Of a stretch of 64,000 nt of DNA, positions 47,901 through 62,110 are shown in pieces. The stretch's first letter is position 1; every line of letters begins with the position of its first letter. Source of the stretch: Karstenula rhodostoma CBS 690.94 (Eukaryota > Ascomycota > Dothideomycetes > Pleosporales > Didymosphaeriaceae); assembly GCA_010093485.1 (NCBI GenBank), contig MU001503.1, forward strand, positions 1,803,177 to 1,867,176, given 5' to 3'. The notes beneath the pieces are model-generated. The model ran no database searches. It had not been told where the DNA came from and was given only the letters and a program-made list of their open reading frames with translations. A program made the position numbers and the translations under genes.

Positions 47901-49690
47901 ATTTTATACTTAAATATAACTTTAATAGTATTATTATTTCTAAATCTAGAAATACTATTAGTTAGTTTATTCTACTAAAGTATTATTATATTATTAAGTA
48001 AATATTTATATTATTAGATAAGTATATTTATAATAACTAGTTTATATATTAATCTAAGTATATATTTATAATATATAAAAACTCTAGTAGTTAAAATATT
48101 TTTATAATTAATATTTATACTTAGAAAACTATTTAAATTATTAAGTTTTATCCTTTTTTTAGGTATTTATATATTAAGGTTAATATAGAAAAGTAATTTA
48201 AGGATTCTATATATAGATATAGTAATAATTATCTCGATCTAAAATATAATCTAGACTATAAATTCTAGTTTTATAACTAGTTCCCCCTCTTTAAAAAATA
48301 TAATATACTCTCTAAGGGTAATTTAAAAAAATATAGTAATTATATTTAGTAATTATTTAAAAAGGTACTAGATATAGGTTATAATACTATCCCTAATAAT
48401 ATTAACTAAAATAAACTTAATAATATCTAGTTTATCTATAAGTTTCTTAAATACTTATTAAAAATATAAGTAATTATAGCCTTTATTATAAACTAGACTC
48501 TAGTTTATAATAAAAAAATTATTTTATAGTTTTTTATACCCCTAATTTAGAAACTTATCTAAGAAATTCTTAAACTATTAAAGTATATACTATTTTTAAT
48601 TTACTACTCTAATAGTATAGTCTAGTATAACTAGATTTAATCTTTTTAAAATAATATTAAGACTAAAATTTATATTCTTTTTATATTTTTTTAGGTATTT
48701 AGTACTAGCTATAACCTCTAGAATAATAGTTATATTAGTACTTTTATAAATTTCCCCTTAAACTAAAATATAGAGGACTAGACTTTTAGATATTAATATT
48801 AAAGTAACTAATATTTAAGTATATATTTCTTTTATATTACTATCTAAGAAATATATAGTATCTAATAATATAAATAAATTAATTTATTTAAAAGTACTTT
48901 AGAAACTTTTCTATATACCCCCTATATAATAATTATCCTTACTAACTTTTCTAATAAAAATTTACTTACTTTATTAGTATTAATATCTACTTTCTTTAAC
49001 TATACTATTAAGAAAAATAGTATTAAGGAATTTACTAAAATCTTTAATATTCTAGAGAATATTATTACTTAGATATATAAAAATATATTAGATATTTTTA
49101 TTAAAAAGTTTAAATATAATATAGTCCTTAATAATACTAATTATAAATATCTTTTTATTTTTAGTAAATATACTATAAAGTTTATTAAGGAGAAATATAA
49201 AAATTATAAATATTCTTTTAAATAATAGTCTATTTTAGTTCTATTTTCTATTATAATATATACTCTTATAGTTTTTATTTTTACTAGAACTATTACTAAA
49301 ATATCTAGTTTTCTAGATAACTTTACTAAGAATATTATTAAATTAGAATAACTAGAGTTAGATATATATAAAGTAGTCTAAATAAAAAAATATAATTTTA
49401 ATCTAGATAATATTTTCTATACTAAATCTATATCTAAAAAAAAAAAAAAACCTAATATAACCTACCTTATAAATTATACTTTAAAAATAAGTAATATACT
49501 ATTTAGAATATAGATAGAGCTTAATAAGTATATTAAAAATACTAAAATAAATTTATAAAATATTTATTTAATTATTATTTCTATATAATATAATAGTTTT
49601 TAGATATTTAATAATATCTATATAGAAGTATTTAAGGCTATCTAAAAAATTAATATAGAGTAGAATTCTAATAAGTAAATATTAAATATT
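45000..49690 (+). pseudogene. Second long coding relic of the subtelomeric unit, copy in unit 3, unrecognised
   Basis: Downstream of the helicase, long stretches stay protein-like once TAG/TAA are read as mutated Gln or Trp codons, for example LFTKENSFKLDKFNF near 47,310-47,350, ENLNLLNKFTKQENKYYKEL near 47,590-47,650 and EFTKTFNILENIITQIYKNI near 49,030-49,090. The same readings hold in unit 4 at corresponding positions, which supports ancestral coding rather than chance. It may be one or several genes. I do not recognise any domain. It lacks visible reverse-transcriptase or transposase motifs. Confidence 0.4.
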
Positions 49691-49764
49691 AAGAAATACC
49701 TAAGTATATTAGATTATAGGATATATACTATATATCCTATAAAAAGTAATATATATACGAAGTA

Positions 49765-49860
49765 GTAATACCTAATATTTTATTAACTAATACCTAGTAT
49801 CCTATTAACTAATACTAATTATNNNNNNNNNNTAATACCTAGTATCTAGAAACTATAATA
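49765..49860 (+). repeat. 22-bp minisatellite, array 4, collapsed around a gap
   Basis: Only a few units are present on either side of a run of 10 N, whereas other units have 20 or more. The array is probably collapsed in the assembly. Confidence 0.8.
49823..49832. other. Assembly gap, 10 N
   Basis: Run of 10 N inside minisatellite array 4. The real missing length is likely hundreds of bases, judging from array 3. Confidence 1.
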
Positions 49861-51639
49861 GGGGTAATTATAAAAGTTTATAATTTTTCTATAGTCCCCC
49901 TTAGTATAATTCTTTATATATATCTAAACTTTTCTATTAACCCCTATTATAAGGTATATCCTTCTATATACTAATATTACTAAAACCTTTCTCTTTAATA
50001 GTATAATATATTAGCTATAAACCTTTTATTAAATTATATTTTATTAAGTTACTATTTAATAGTTTCTCTAGTAATAATTTTTTAGAAGATAGTTTATTTA
50101 TTATATAGGTAATATATATATCCTTAATTATTATAGAATCCTTAAATACCTTCTTATTATACTTTATAACTATATTTATTTAGAAGCTAAACTATATTAT
50201 AGTTATACCTCTTTTAATATATATATTTAAAATAGTATTCTAAAATAAAATTATAAATATTCTAATTCTAAACTTTACCCTTAGTATATACTACCTCTTT
50301 TCTACCTCTAATTATTTTCTAAACTCTTTCTATATAGATAGGTCTATATACTCTATAGTTTTTTCCCCTTCTACTATATAATATAAAACTCTAAATAAGT
50401 ATTCCTTTATTATAATTATATAACCTTTTTCTTATTTACTAGATAGTACTTTTTACTTCTATACTATTATTTCTACTACTTTAAATTTTATTTAAATTAC
50501 TATCTATATCTATTACTACCTTATCTCCCTAATAATTTTAATAGCCTAGCCCTATTTTACTATTATATATAGTAATATAAACCTTATTATATCCCCCTCT
50601 ATAAGGCTAGACTCTATATATATATCTCTTAAATACTATAATAATACTAGCTAGTTTTATTTTTAATTTATATTACTTCCTCTATTTCTTTTAAATAACG
50701 TGTTTTCCTTTACTATAAGTTTACTTACTCTATTTTCTATATTAATAAAAAACCTCTTTCCCTTCTTATACTATATTCTTTATACCTATAGTACTATTTT
50801 CTAATTCTATAAATAGTTTATTACTTTAACTACTATAGTTCTACTAATTATACTACCTATTATATCTATACCTACTCCTAGTAAATCCTAGATAAATTTT
50901 CTATACCTCTACTCCTTTTTATTTATTATAATATTTTTAACTATTATAGTAAATAAATTTTATATACTTATTACCTTTTATATTATTACCTCTTTTAATT
51001 TCTACTTTAGTCTCTTATTTACCTTTCTTATACTAGTTTCCTTTAACTATTTCTTTTTTTTTTTTTTTATACTTTAGTCCTCCTTTTTATTATTCTATCT
51101 CTTAGTATACCTCTTTTTAATACTAACCCTATTAGCGTTTTTATATACTTTTCTAATATTAGTTTCTCTATTCTCTACTATTTAACTTTTATACTTTTAT
51201 ATAATAAACTAGGTAATATTTTTTTTTAAAGTATATTAATATATTTATTATACTATATTCTCTAGTATAGGTACTATAAAGATATTACTAGTAAAGCTAT
51301 TTTTATTATATACTTCCCTATATATAGAGTCTCTAGAATATATAGCTTTATATATATACTATAGTATATTTAGTAAATTACTTTTAATTAGTTCCTTTTC
51401 TTTATAAATACCTAATAGTATATATACTATTATTACTAATATATTTATTATTTAATACTAGTAGCTATATTACCCTTATTATATATTAATATATAATATT
51501 TTTCTAATTTAGCTTAGTAACTATCTAATTTTAGTCTAGACTATAGCTAAAATTAAATAGTACTATATATTCCCTCTATCTTAGTAGTCTACTAATTTTA
51601 ATCTAGATTAGGGCTAAAATCGAGACTACCTCTCCTATC

Positions 51640-54600
51640 TATTATAGCCTAAGTAATATTTATTTATTTTAATAAAATTTATAACTTTATATCCTATATA
51701 TTATATTACTATACTCTTTTTTCTAGTAAGGTATTCTTTTATTTTAGTAGAGAGTACTATAATACTACTATACCTAAATAAAAATATAAAATCTAAAAGT
51801 TAGTTAATAACCTATCTAATAACTATCCTCTTTTATAGAATTATAAGGACTTTATTATCCCTATTAAGGCTAAGATACCCTATTCTAGTCTACTAGTATA
51901 TAGTAATAGCTATTATTATAATATATATAGCTTAATTATTACTAGAGCTACTATAAAGTATAATATATTTACCTATCTATATAATAGTTATATAATTTAT
52001 AGCTATTTCTATAATAGTATAACTAAATACTATTTCTAGTACTCTAATTATATTAGAATAATTATAAGCTAATAGTTCTTTCCTTCTATTCTACTCCTAT
52101 TTACCTACCTTAGTATAACCTATTAATTTAAAGTATCTTCTACTAATATTATAGGAACCCTACCTAAACTATATAGTACCCCTATATTTTTAATTAATTT
52201 ATATTCTAATTCTTATTACTCTTAATTTATATTATCTCTAGTTAAACCTATTACTTCTATTATATAACTAAATTATAATATAACCTCTTCTTTAAAGTTC
52301 TAGCTATAATATACTTTAGTATAGATATAGTATATATAGAAATAATAATTATAATTTATACCTAGTATATCTTTTATATCTATAAATTTATAAATAGTAT
52401 ATACTAGATTTTTAGAGGTCTTTACTAATATTACTATATAGTAAGTATACCTAGTATTTATTACTATATTTAAAGCTAAATTTAAATCTAAGCTCTTCTA
52501 TCTATATACTATTATAAAGAATATAGCTTATATATAGTAAAATATAGTAATAAAAATCTTCTACTTTATATAAATCTAAGTAATATAAAAGTATAAATAT
52601 AATATTTTTATAATCCCTATTAAATTTTACTAAGACTTTACTTTTTACTATACTAACCCTTTTTAGAAGATTTTTCTCTTCTTTTTTTATACTTTATCTC
52701 TAGGGGCTATATAACCTAAAACCCTTTATCTATAAAAATATTAGTAACTAGCTTAGAAATAGATTATAACCTATCTAGATATAATAAAAGTTCCCCCTAT
52801 TATTAAAAAGTACTATAATTATATATATTTAAACCTATTTAAAGGATATTATTATACTTTCTAGTTCTCTTTATTAGAATAAACTAGTTAGTCTATTTAG
52901 TTTAAATTTATCCTTATTACTCTAGTAGCCTTTCTTAGTCTCTCCCCCTAAGGTAATAGATTTTAAGAGGCTTATAACTTTACTACTAATATATTAGCCC
53001 TTAAAAAGATATATAGGTTTACTAGTTTATAGTATCTCTAAGATATACTTTTCTATATAGTATTTATAGAGACTCTAGATTATTCTAATTCTAATTTACT
53101 AGTTTTTTAAAAAAAGGCTAGCTTTTTTATTACTAAGCTAAATAACTATAAGGTAAAGAATTAAAATAGAAAGCTATATAATATATTTAAGATATAGGTA
53201 TATAACTACCTTACTATAAAATACCCTACCTCTATAAATTAATTTATTAATATAATATACTTCCTTAGTATTTTTTAATATAGGGAGAACTTAGATACCT
53301 TTATTTACTAGAATAGGGATAGTATAACTATTTATAAAATTAGAATAAACCTTATTTTATTCTCTTCTATAGTAAATAACCTATTTAAGGAGGTATCTAT
53401 TCTCCTCTACTAGCTAGTATTTATATAGATATAGGTAGGGCTACCTTTTATTCTATAAAATATACTAAAAGAAGATCTAAAAAATATAACCCCTAGCTTT
53501 AGTATCTTTAATATAGATAATCTATAATTTAAGTATAATACTAGTTTTATTATTTAATAGCTTTTATAGTTATTTAATATAAAGGGCTCTAAAAATTATT
53601 TATTTACTAATATTAAAAACTATATCTAGATATAGTAATATTATAATTTTATTTAAAAATTTTTTAGTATATTCTTAAATCTTATATACTTTATAAGTAG
53701 CTAGTCTAGCTATAGTATTAAGGTATTAAGCTTATAACTTAAAAATAGTTATATAATTAGTATCTAGAATATATTCCTCTATAATAGCTTTATTACTATT
53801 ATTCCTTAATACTATAAGGGCTATAATAGAGATAAGTCTATAAAGACTATTTACTATTTTTTTTCTTATAAAGTAGGTAGTCTTTTAGTCTAGTATATCT
53901 AGCTTATTTATCCTTTCTACCTTACTATATAGGGATAAATTAATAAGGAGATATATAATTATTATTATAATTAAGTCTAGAGTTATCTACTTTAGCTAGA
54001 CCTATTTAATAAGTAATAAACTATCTTTTAGACTTTTAGTTATATTATAAGGTAGGTAATATTTTATTAAATAAAAAAAGAGATTAATATTAATATAATA
54101 TACTATCTCTTTATTACCTTTAGTAGAAAGTTTTCTATTACTAATTACCTACTATAGAAACTATTAAAAAAGGAGGTTAATAAGATAATAAATAAAGTAA
54201 AGGTAAAAGTCTATAAAATATAAACTAGCTATTTATTAGAAATAGCCTATATAATCTATACTCTAGATATTTTAAGAATTTTTACTTATAAGTTTAATAA
54301 TTTAGAGGTATATTTTAAGATATCTACTAAGTAGTATAAGGCCCTAGGGTTCCTTTTAATCTAAAAGAAAAAGGCCCTCTAGAAAACTAAAAAAACTATC
54401 TATTTTAATTATTTAGGTATTAATATAATATAATTATTATAAGAGAATTTTAAAAAGTTAGCCTAGTTTAAAGAATAATAAGAGTAAGCTTTCTATATAA
54501 TCTTAATAGGGGAGAGTATAGTTATCTATATTATAGGTACTAGATTTAGTAAAAATTTCCTTTTTTTTTTTTTTACCTACTTTCTAAACTATAGTTAGAC

Positions 54601-55900
54601 TATTATTATTATTTTACTAGTAGTACTTTACTCTAACCTTTTTTATTATTATTTTAAATTATAGATTAGAGCTATTATATAGTAGTAAGGAGTATATAAT
54701 AAATAAGTATTAATTATTCTAATAACCCCTAAAAGTATCTTAAATAATTCCTTCTAGGCCTATATTATTAGATAGAAAATATTAAAAATATTAAAAAGGA
54801 TTATAGTAGACGAGTTTTACTATATTATTCTTCTAGATATAGCCTATTACCCTTATTTTTATAATCTCTATATATTTATTAAATACTATATTTCTCTTAT
54901 ACTTCTCTCTATAACCCTACTACCTACTAAATAAAACTAAGCCTTTTAACTTCTTAAATTTTCTATTAATATTATAACCTTTAGAAAGTCTACTATTTAG
55001 CCTAAAATCTAGTATAAGGTCTATATTTTATATATAATAAATATAGATCCTATAATAGCTATAGTAGAATATATTAAAGAGGTTCTCTAATTATATAAAA
55101 AGGTTTTTATTTATATTAATCTTATTATAACTATAAATATACTAGCTCTATAGCTTAACTATTTTAAATACTATAGAAAAATAAAAGAGGAAAAATAATT
55201 TATAAGTCTAGTATAATTTTAGACTTTAGAAATAAATATTATAGTAGTTATAAGTATTCTTATAGAAGACCTAGATATATTAAATATATATATAATACTA
55301 TATTTTATACTACTAGTAAACTTTTATAGCCTTATCTAGATAGGTAAATAGATTAGTTAAAATAGTAAATTTAGTTTTACTAGACTAGTACTAGTAGATA
55401 CTATCCCTAATATATATTTTAATAAGACTAGTAATATAGTAAAAATACCTATTCTTACCTATATATAACTCTAGTCCCTAAATAAAGTCTACTATTATAT
55501 TATTATTAATAGCTTTTTAAATAGTAATACCTTAAGGATAATATATACTCCTTTTAAGTAACCTTATAATATTTATATACTAAAATTCTATCCTTTTATA
55601 TAAACTAGCTCTATTTAGATACTATAAACTCCCTAGCTAAAAAAATAGCTATTAGTAGTATTAATACTAATACTAATATACTAGGGCCTATTACCCTTAT
55701 ATACTCTAATATTCTATAGCTATACTTATAGAGATATAATAATATCTATAAAATAATCCTTTTTTTAAAATAAGTTTATACTTATATAGCCCTAGTATAC
55801 TACCCTAATTTATAAATAGTAAACTCCCTATTATATATATCTTTTACCTCTACTAAATAAAGGAGAGAATTTAACTTCTTTATATAAAATACTAATAATA
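51640..55900 (+). pseudogene. Telomere-linked RecQ-type helicase relic, copy in unit 4
   Basis: Homologous to the relic in unit 3, about 12,414 bp further. Motif I reads GTRFSKNFLF at 54,536-54,565. A VDEFYY box at 54,806-54,823 (D-E-F-H-H before RIP) retains the acidic pair that is lost to NK in the other copy. SITLLPT at about 54,908-54,928 stands for S-A-T-L-P-P-T. Motif VI lies near 55,335-55,375. The two copies have mutated at different sites, so together they show more of the ancestral motifs than either alone. Stops are frequent and it is not functional. Confidence 0.75.
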
Positions 55901-57159
55901 TTAGTAAACTATATACTAAATTATTCTATAATAAATTACCTACTTATATAGTCTACTAGAGGCTATACTATATTATCTATTTTATTAAAAGAAACTTATT
56001 TAAATATAGATAGGATTAGTATACTAGTATTAATAATAGCTAAACTAAGTATATTAAAAATACTATTATAATCTATTAGTATACTATAAATAATAAATAG
56101 ATAAAGGGTAACTACTAGTTCTATTTAATACCTACTAACTACTACCTAGAATAAATATTTCTAGAAATAAGTAAAGTAAGGACTACTTTAGTTTAATAAG
56201 GTCTTTATATTAATAAATATATAATTTATAATACTTAGACTATCCTTTAGAATAAATATAAAGTTATATACTCTAAATAAATTAATAAAATTAAGGAAAT
56301 AAAGAGAAATAAATAGGATATAAACTTATTATATAACTTTAAAATATATTTTATAAAAATAGTTAATTTTAGAAATAACTATAAAGTAGGGAGGATTATT
56401 TTAAAATTAAATTAGATTATAAAAATATACCTTATATTAAAATAATATAACTAATTACTTTTATTATATACTTAAAATAGAAACTAGAATATAAGAGAAC
56501 TAAATATATAATAGAAAAAATAGTAATATTATATATCTATATTTTACTAAACTAATAATTAGATAATATATAAAAGATACTTTTATAAAGGGATATAAAT
56601 AAGTTAATACCCTACCTAATTCTAGATAAAGTATAATTATCTCTTACTTAGATTTTTTATTTAGGTAATATACTAGTTATATAATATAGGCTTAGTATAG
56701 GTAAGTAAATAGAGTATTTAAATAAAATATATACTATTTAAATTCTCTATTCTTTCTACTTCCTACTCTTATTTATTTTATTTTTTAATACCTTTTTACT
56801 ATCTCTATTATAACTTCTATTTCTATTACCCTTAGCTACTATAATACCTCTAGTATTATAAGTATAATAACTAGCTAGATTTAGCTAGAAGAAATATTAG
56901 ATATACTAAACTTTTCTAAAAATTTCTAAATAATATAGCCCTAGCTAATAGACTATCTTTAACTAAATAAGTAATAAGCTAAAAACTTTTCTATAAATCT
57001 TTATAGTAATTACTAACTTAGTATAGATTAGAATCTATTATAATAGAAATTAGTTTACTAATATTATTTAATATATAGTTTTCTTTCCTTTTTATTATTT
57101 CTTCTTTTTTATTTATAAAACTATACTAATTTAATATATTTATTATATTTACTATTACT

Positions 57160-57370
57160 ATACTCCTATACTAGTATAGGGGGGAATATTAAAAAGTTTT
57201 CTATATACTTCTATATATCTATAACTACTATACTCTTATACTAATCTAAGGGGGGATATTAAAAAGTTTTTTATATACCTCTATATACCTATAACTACTA
57301 TACTTTTATACTAGTCTAAGGGGAATATTAAAAAGTTTCCTAAGTACCCCCTATATATCTATAATATATT
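57160..57370 (+). repeat. Triple ~68-bp tandem repeat in unit 4
   Basis: Counterpart of the array at 44,740-44,950, again three units, each with AAGGGG..ATATTAAAAAGTTT. Confidence 0.8.
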
Positions 57371-57419
57371 ATCTAATATAGAGATTTTCTCTCCTAGTTT
57401 TCTAGATTTAAAGAAGTAT

Positions 57420-60400
57420 ATTAATAAATTCGGTTTCCTAAACTAGTATAATCTAGACTTTAACTAGCCTCTCTTACCTTAACTAGACTTAAGCGAAGCT
57501 AGCCTTACTATATTTAATTTAACTATAAAATAAAAGTATACTAGATTATTAAACCTATATACTCCTACTTCTATAGTATAAGTTAGATATATAAATACTT
57601 TTTAAAACTTTTCTAACTACTCCTTTAGTAATTAACTACTAAATAATATATCTATTACTTTCTTTAAAAATAAAGTATCTAATAATAATAATAGTAGAGA
57701 TATAGAGAATATAATAGTTAATAAAATAAAAATAATCTTAGTCTATATAAATAAAACCCTATATATATTAGACTTAATACCTTTTTTAAAATAGATTACT
57801 AATTCTAGGGATTTTACTAATAAAATATTTATTATATCCCTTAATACCTTTATTTAAATATATATTATAAACCTACTTATTACTTTAGTCTATAAAGAAA
57901 TTATATAGTATATTAAACTTAATAAGTAGTTATTAAGTCTAGATAGAGTAGTTAAAGAGGGTATTTTAAAAATAGATAAAGTCCTATTACTTACTACCCT
58001 ATTTAAAGTATAGTAGTTCTAGAGTCTAGTATTCTATTAGGCCTATTTTATAAAAAAGGTAAAGTATATTTTTATTTAACCTATATAATTATTTTTTAAC
58101 TAAGTAAATATTAAGGGAGAAAATATAACCCTTATATACCTATAAATTAGTTATAAGATTATTCTATAGCTAAATTAACCCCTTAATAAAGTATACGCCC
58201 TAAAAAATCTAGTAGTATTAATCTAAAAAAAATATATAAAAACCCTTACTATATAGATATAATTTAGTACTATTAGAGTATAGAATAAAAAAATAAATAT
58301 ATAAGCTATCTAAAAGGTAGTTAATAATATTAGCTCTTAAGGTATATCTTCTTATTTAGTTATAAAATAGTTAAAGATTAGTAACCCTAATCTAATTTTT
58401 AAGCTAGAGGAGGATCTACTTATATATAATAATACCGTCTCTAGTATAATAAAGCTATAATATATTTAAGGGATATTAAATAAGGAAGTCTTTATATCTT
58501 TCTTAGCTAATATTAAAAAATAGGATACTTATATTTTATAGAATCTAGCTACTAAGACCTAACTAGAGAAGTCTATATATTTATATCTAATAATAGTTTA
58601 TATAATAAATATAGATACTATAAAATATTAGTTATATAAAGCCTTTATTAATATACTCTAAAAGTATATAAAATATTATCTATATAATATTAAAACTATT
58701 ATAGACTCTAATTATACTAAGAATCTAATTATCTATATAGCTAATAATCTTTATTAGAAATATTTAAAGATTACTCTACTAGCTTCCTAGTCTATAGTAG
58801 AGGATAGTATATTAGTATCCTATATATTAAAAGTAATTACTAAAAAGAAAGTAGAAATAATTTATAGAAATACTAAAAATATTATAGTAGAGGATAACTA
58901 TAATATACTATAAAAGAGTAAATAGAGTAAGGTAACTAATATAATATTTCTTTTTACTAAGTAAGCTAATAACTATAGTATAGAAATTTTTAAGATAGGT
59001 AGTAATAATAGTATATTCGCCCTAATATACTTTAAAAAGATTTATACCTCTATATATATTACTAATATAAGGTATAAATTAATATTATATATAATATTTT
59101 TTTTTAAATAGTAGTAGGTAGTTATTATAAAATAGGTAGCTAATATACTAACTAGTATTAATAAAGTAATATCTATTAAAAACGGGATTATTACTAATAT
59201 AATTAAATTAGATAAAATTATTTAAATAGGGATAATTATATTTAAGGTATATTTCTAGTAGGTTTATAGAAAACTTTTTTATAAACCCCCTAACTATACT
59301 CTATTCTATTCTATTAATTTATTATAGATTATACTAAATTATAAATACTATTTTAATCTAAAACTTATTAATATCTATAAAAAATAACCTACCCGGCCTA
59401 CTATAAACTTAAATTATAAGTAGTCTAGAAATAAATCTAAACCCTTTTTTTATTTTATCTTAACTAAACTTTACTATTAAATAGTAATTAAACTTATATA
59501 GATATTAATTTACTTTACTATCTTTATAATTTCTCCTAATAAGTTATTAGTTATATCTAGTTTTAAAGTAGTTACTAGTTTTCCTAATACTAATTTAAGT
59601 ATTTAAAACTATAAGAATTTTTATAACTAGTATACTATTTTTATAGCCTTTTATAATTATATAGCTAAATTTACTAGTCCCTATACTTTCTAGTCCTATA
59701 TTAAGGAGAATATTAAATTATTTACTAAGGAAAATAGCTTTAAGCTAGATAAATTTAACTTCTAGAACTATAAGATATAGCCTAATTCCCTATTAACTAA
59801 ACCCCTAAGTAAGTATATCTATACTTTTAATTATAAGTTTAGACTAATATTTTATAATAAGATATAAGATTTTCTATAAAATTAAAATTTTATATAGAGG
59901 ACTATTTTATAGTTATATCTATATAGATTATTTTTATTATTAGGCTATTCTATATCTAGAAGTATAAAAAATATTAGAAACTATTTAAAATTACTAGAGG
60001 ATCTAAACCTCCTTAATAAGTTTACTAAGTAAAAGGATAAATACTATAAAAAGTTAGTTAAGACTAGCTATATTATAGAGTTCTATCTAAATTATAATAA
60101 CCCCTACCTACTTAATAAGGAGGATTCTAAATAAGTTCCCCTATAGGGAGATTAGAAAACTTTTCTATATCCCCCTTTAATATATATTAATAATATATAA
60201 TATATACTTTAAATTTTTATATAGTAATTAAATAGAGTTTATAATAAATACTTTAAGCCCTACTTATAATAAATAAATTACTTAAGGTAAGTTTATATAA
60301 CTAACTATAGTATATTTTATATTTAAATATAATTTTAATAATATTATTATCCCTAGATTTAGAAATACTATTAATTAGTCTATTTTACTAAAGTACTATT

Positions 60401-62100
60401 ATACTATTAAATAAGTATTTACACTATTAGATAAGTATATCTATAATAACTAGTTTATATACTAGTTTAAATATATATTTATAATATATAAAAGCTTTAG
60501 TAGTTAAAATATTTTTATAATTAATATTTATACTTAGAAAACTATTTAGATTATTAAGTTTTATCCTTTTCTTAGATACCTATATATTAAAATTAATATA
60601 GAGAAGTAATCTAAAAATTCTATATATAAATATAGTAATAATTATTTTAATTTAAAGTATAATCTAGACCGTAAATTCTAGTTCTATAACTAGTTCCCTT
60701 TTTTTAAAGAGTATAATATATTTTTTAAGGGTAGTCTAAAAGAATATAGTAATTATATTTAGTAATTATTTAAAAAAATACTAGATATAGGTTATAATAC
60801 TATTCCTACTAATATTAACTAGAATAAGTTTAATAATATCTAGCTTATTTATAAGTTCCTTAAATACTTATTAAAAATATAAGTAATTATAGCCCTTATT
60901 ATAGACTAGACTCTAGTTTATAATAAGAAAATTATTTTATAGTTTTTTATATTCCTAATTTAGAAGTTTATCTAAAAAATTCTTAAACTATTAGAGTATA
61001 TATTATTTTTAGTTTACTCCTCTAATAGTATAGCCTAGTATAACTAGGTTTAATCTCTTTAAAATAATATTAAAATTAAAATTTATATTCTTTTTATATC
61101 CTTTTAGATATTTAGTATTAGCTATAACCTCTAGAATAATAGTTATATTAATACTCTTATAGATTTTCCCTTAAATTAAAATATAGAGAACTAGACTCTT
61201 AGATATTAATACCGAAATAGCTAATATTTAAATATATATTTCTTTTATATTACTATCTAAGGAATATATAGTATCTAGTAATATAAATAAATTAATTTAC
61301 TTAAAAATATTCTAGAAACTTTCCTATATACCCCCTATATAACGACTATTCTTATTAACTTTTCTAGTAAAAATCTACTTACTTTACTAGTATTAGTATC
61401 TACTTTTTTTAACTATACTATTAAGGAAAATAGTATTAAGGAGTTTACTAAAACCTTTAATATTCTAGAGAATATTATTACTTAGATATATAAAAATATA
61501 CTAAATACCTTTATTAAAAGGCCTAAATATAATATAGCCCTTAATAATATTAACTATAAATATTTTTTTATATTTAGCGAATATACTATAAAGTTTATTA
61601 AAAAGGAGTATAAAAACTATAAGTACTCTTTTAAATAATAGCCTATTTTAGTCCTATTTTCTATTATAATATATATTCTTATAGCCTTTATTTCTACTAG
61701 AACTATTACTAAAATATCTAGTTTTCTAGATAATTTTACTAAGGATATTATTAAATTAGGGTAGCTAGAGTTAGATATATATAAAGTAGTCTAAATAAAA
61801 AAATATAATTTTAATCTAGATAATATTTTTAATACTAAATTTATATTTAAGAAAAAAAAAAATCTAATATAGCCTATTTTATAAACTATACTTTAAAAGT
61901 AAGTAATATACTATTTAGAACCTAGATAGAGCTTAATAAGTATACTAAAAATATTAGAATAAATTTATAAAACTTTTACTTAACTATTATTTCTATATAA
62001 TATAATAGTTTTTAGATATTTAATAATATCTATATAAAAGTACTTAAGGCTACCTAAAAAGCTAATATAGAGTAGAGTTCTAATAAGTAAATATTAGATA
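57420..62100 (+). pseudogene. Second long coding relic of the subtelomeric unit, copy in unit 4, unrecognised
   Basis: Counterpart of 45,000-49,690. Protein-like stretches in the same relative places include LFTKENSFKLDKFNF near 59,720-59,765 and ENSIKEFTKTFNILENIITQ near 61,430-61,490. Retained C/G positions differ between copies as expected for independent RIP. No domain recognised. Confidence 0.4.
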
Positions 62101-62110
62101 TTAAAAAGTA

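Larger units (their letters stand above)
36838..49705 (+). repeat. Subtelomeric unit 3, ~12.9 kb, long copy with helicase relic
   Basis: Order: leader with a 25-bp palindrome (about 36,852-36,876), minisatellite array, unique 5' region, helicase relic, triple ~68-bp repeat (44,740-44,950), second coding relic (about 45,000-49,690). Corresponding positions in unit 4 are offset by about 12,870 at the leader and about 12,414 downstream. The difference is accounted for by the longer minisatellite here. The telomere-side end stops where the unit 4 leader begins (about 49,705). Alignment by eye shows mostly transition differences from unit 4, as RIP predicts. Confidence 0.85.
49706..62110 (+). repeat. 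Subtelomeric unit 4, telomere-proximal long copy
   Basis: Leader with the perfect palindrome ATAGGATATATA-C-TATATATCCTAT at about 49,718-49,742. The minisatellite is cut by an assembly gap. After it comes the same order as unit 3 through the helicase relic, triple repeat and second coding relic. Similarity to unit 3 can be followed to about 62,100, where unit 3 had already been cut off. The sequence beyond may therefore be more of this unit. Confidence 0.85.
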
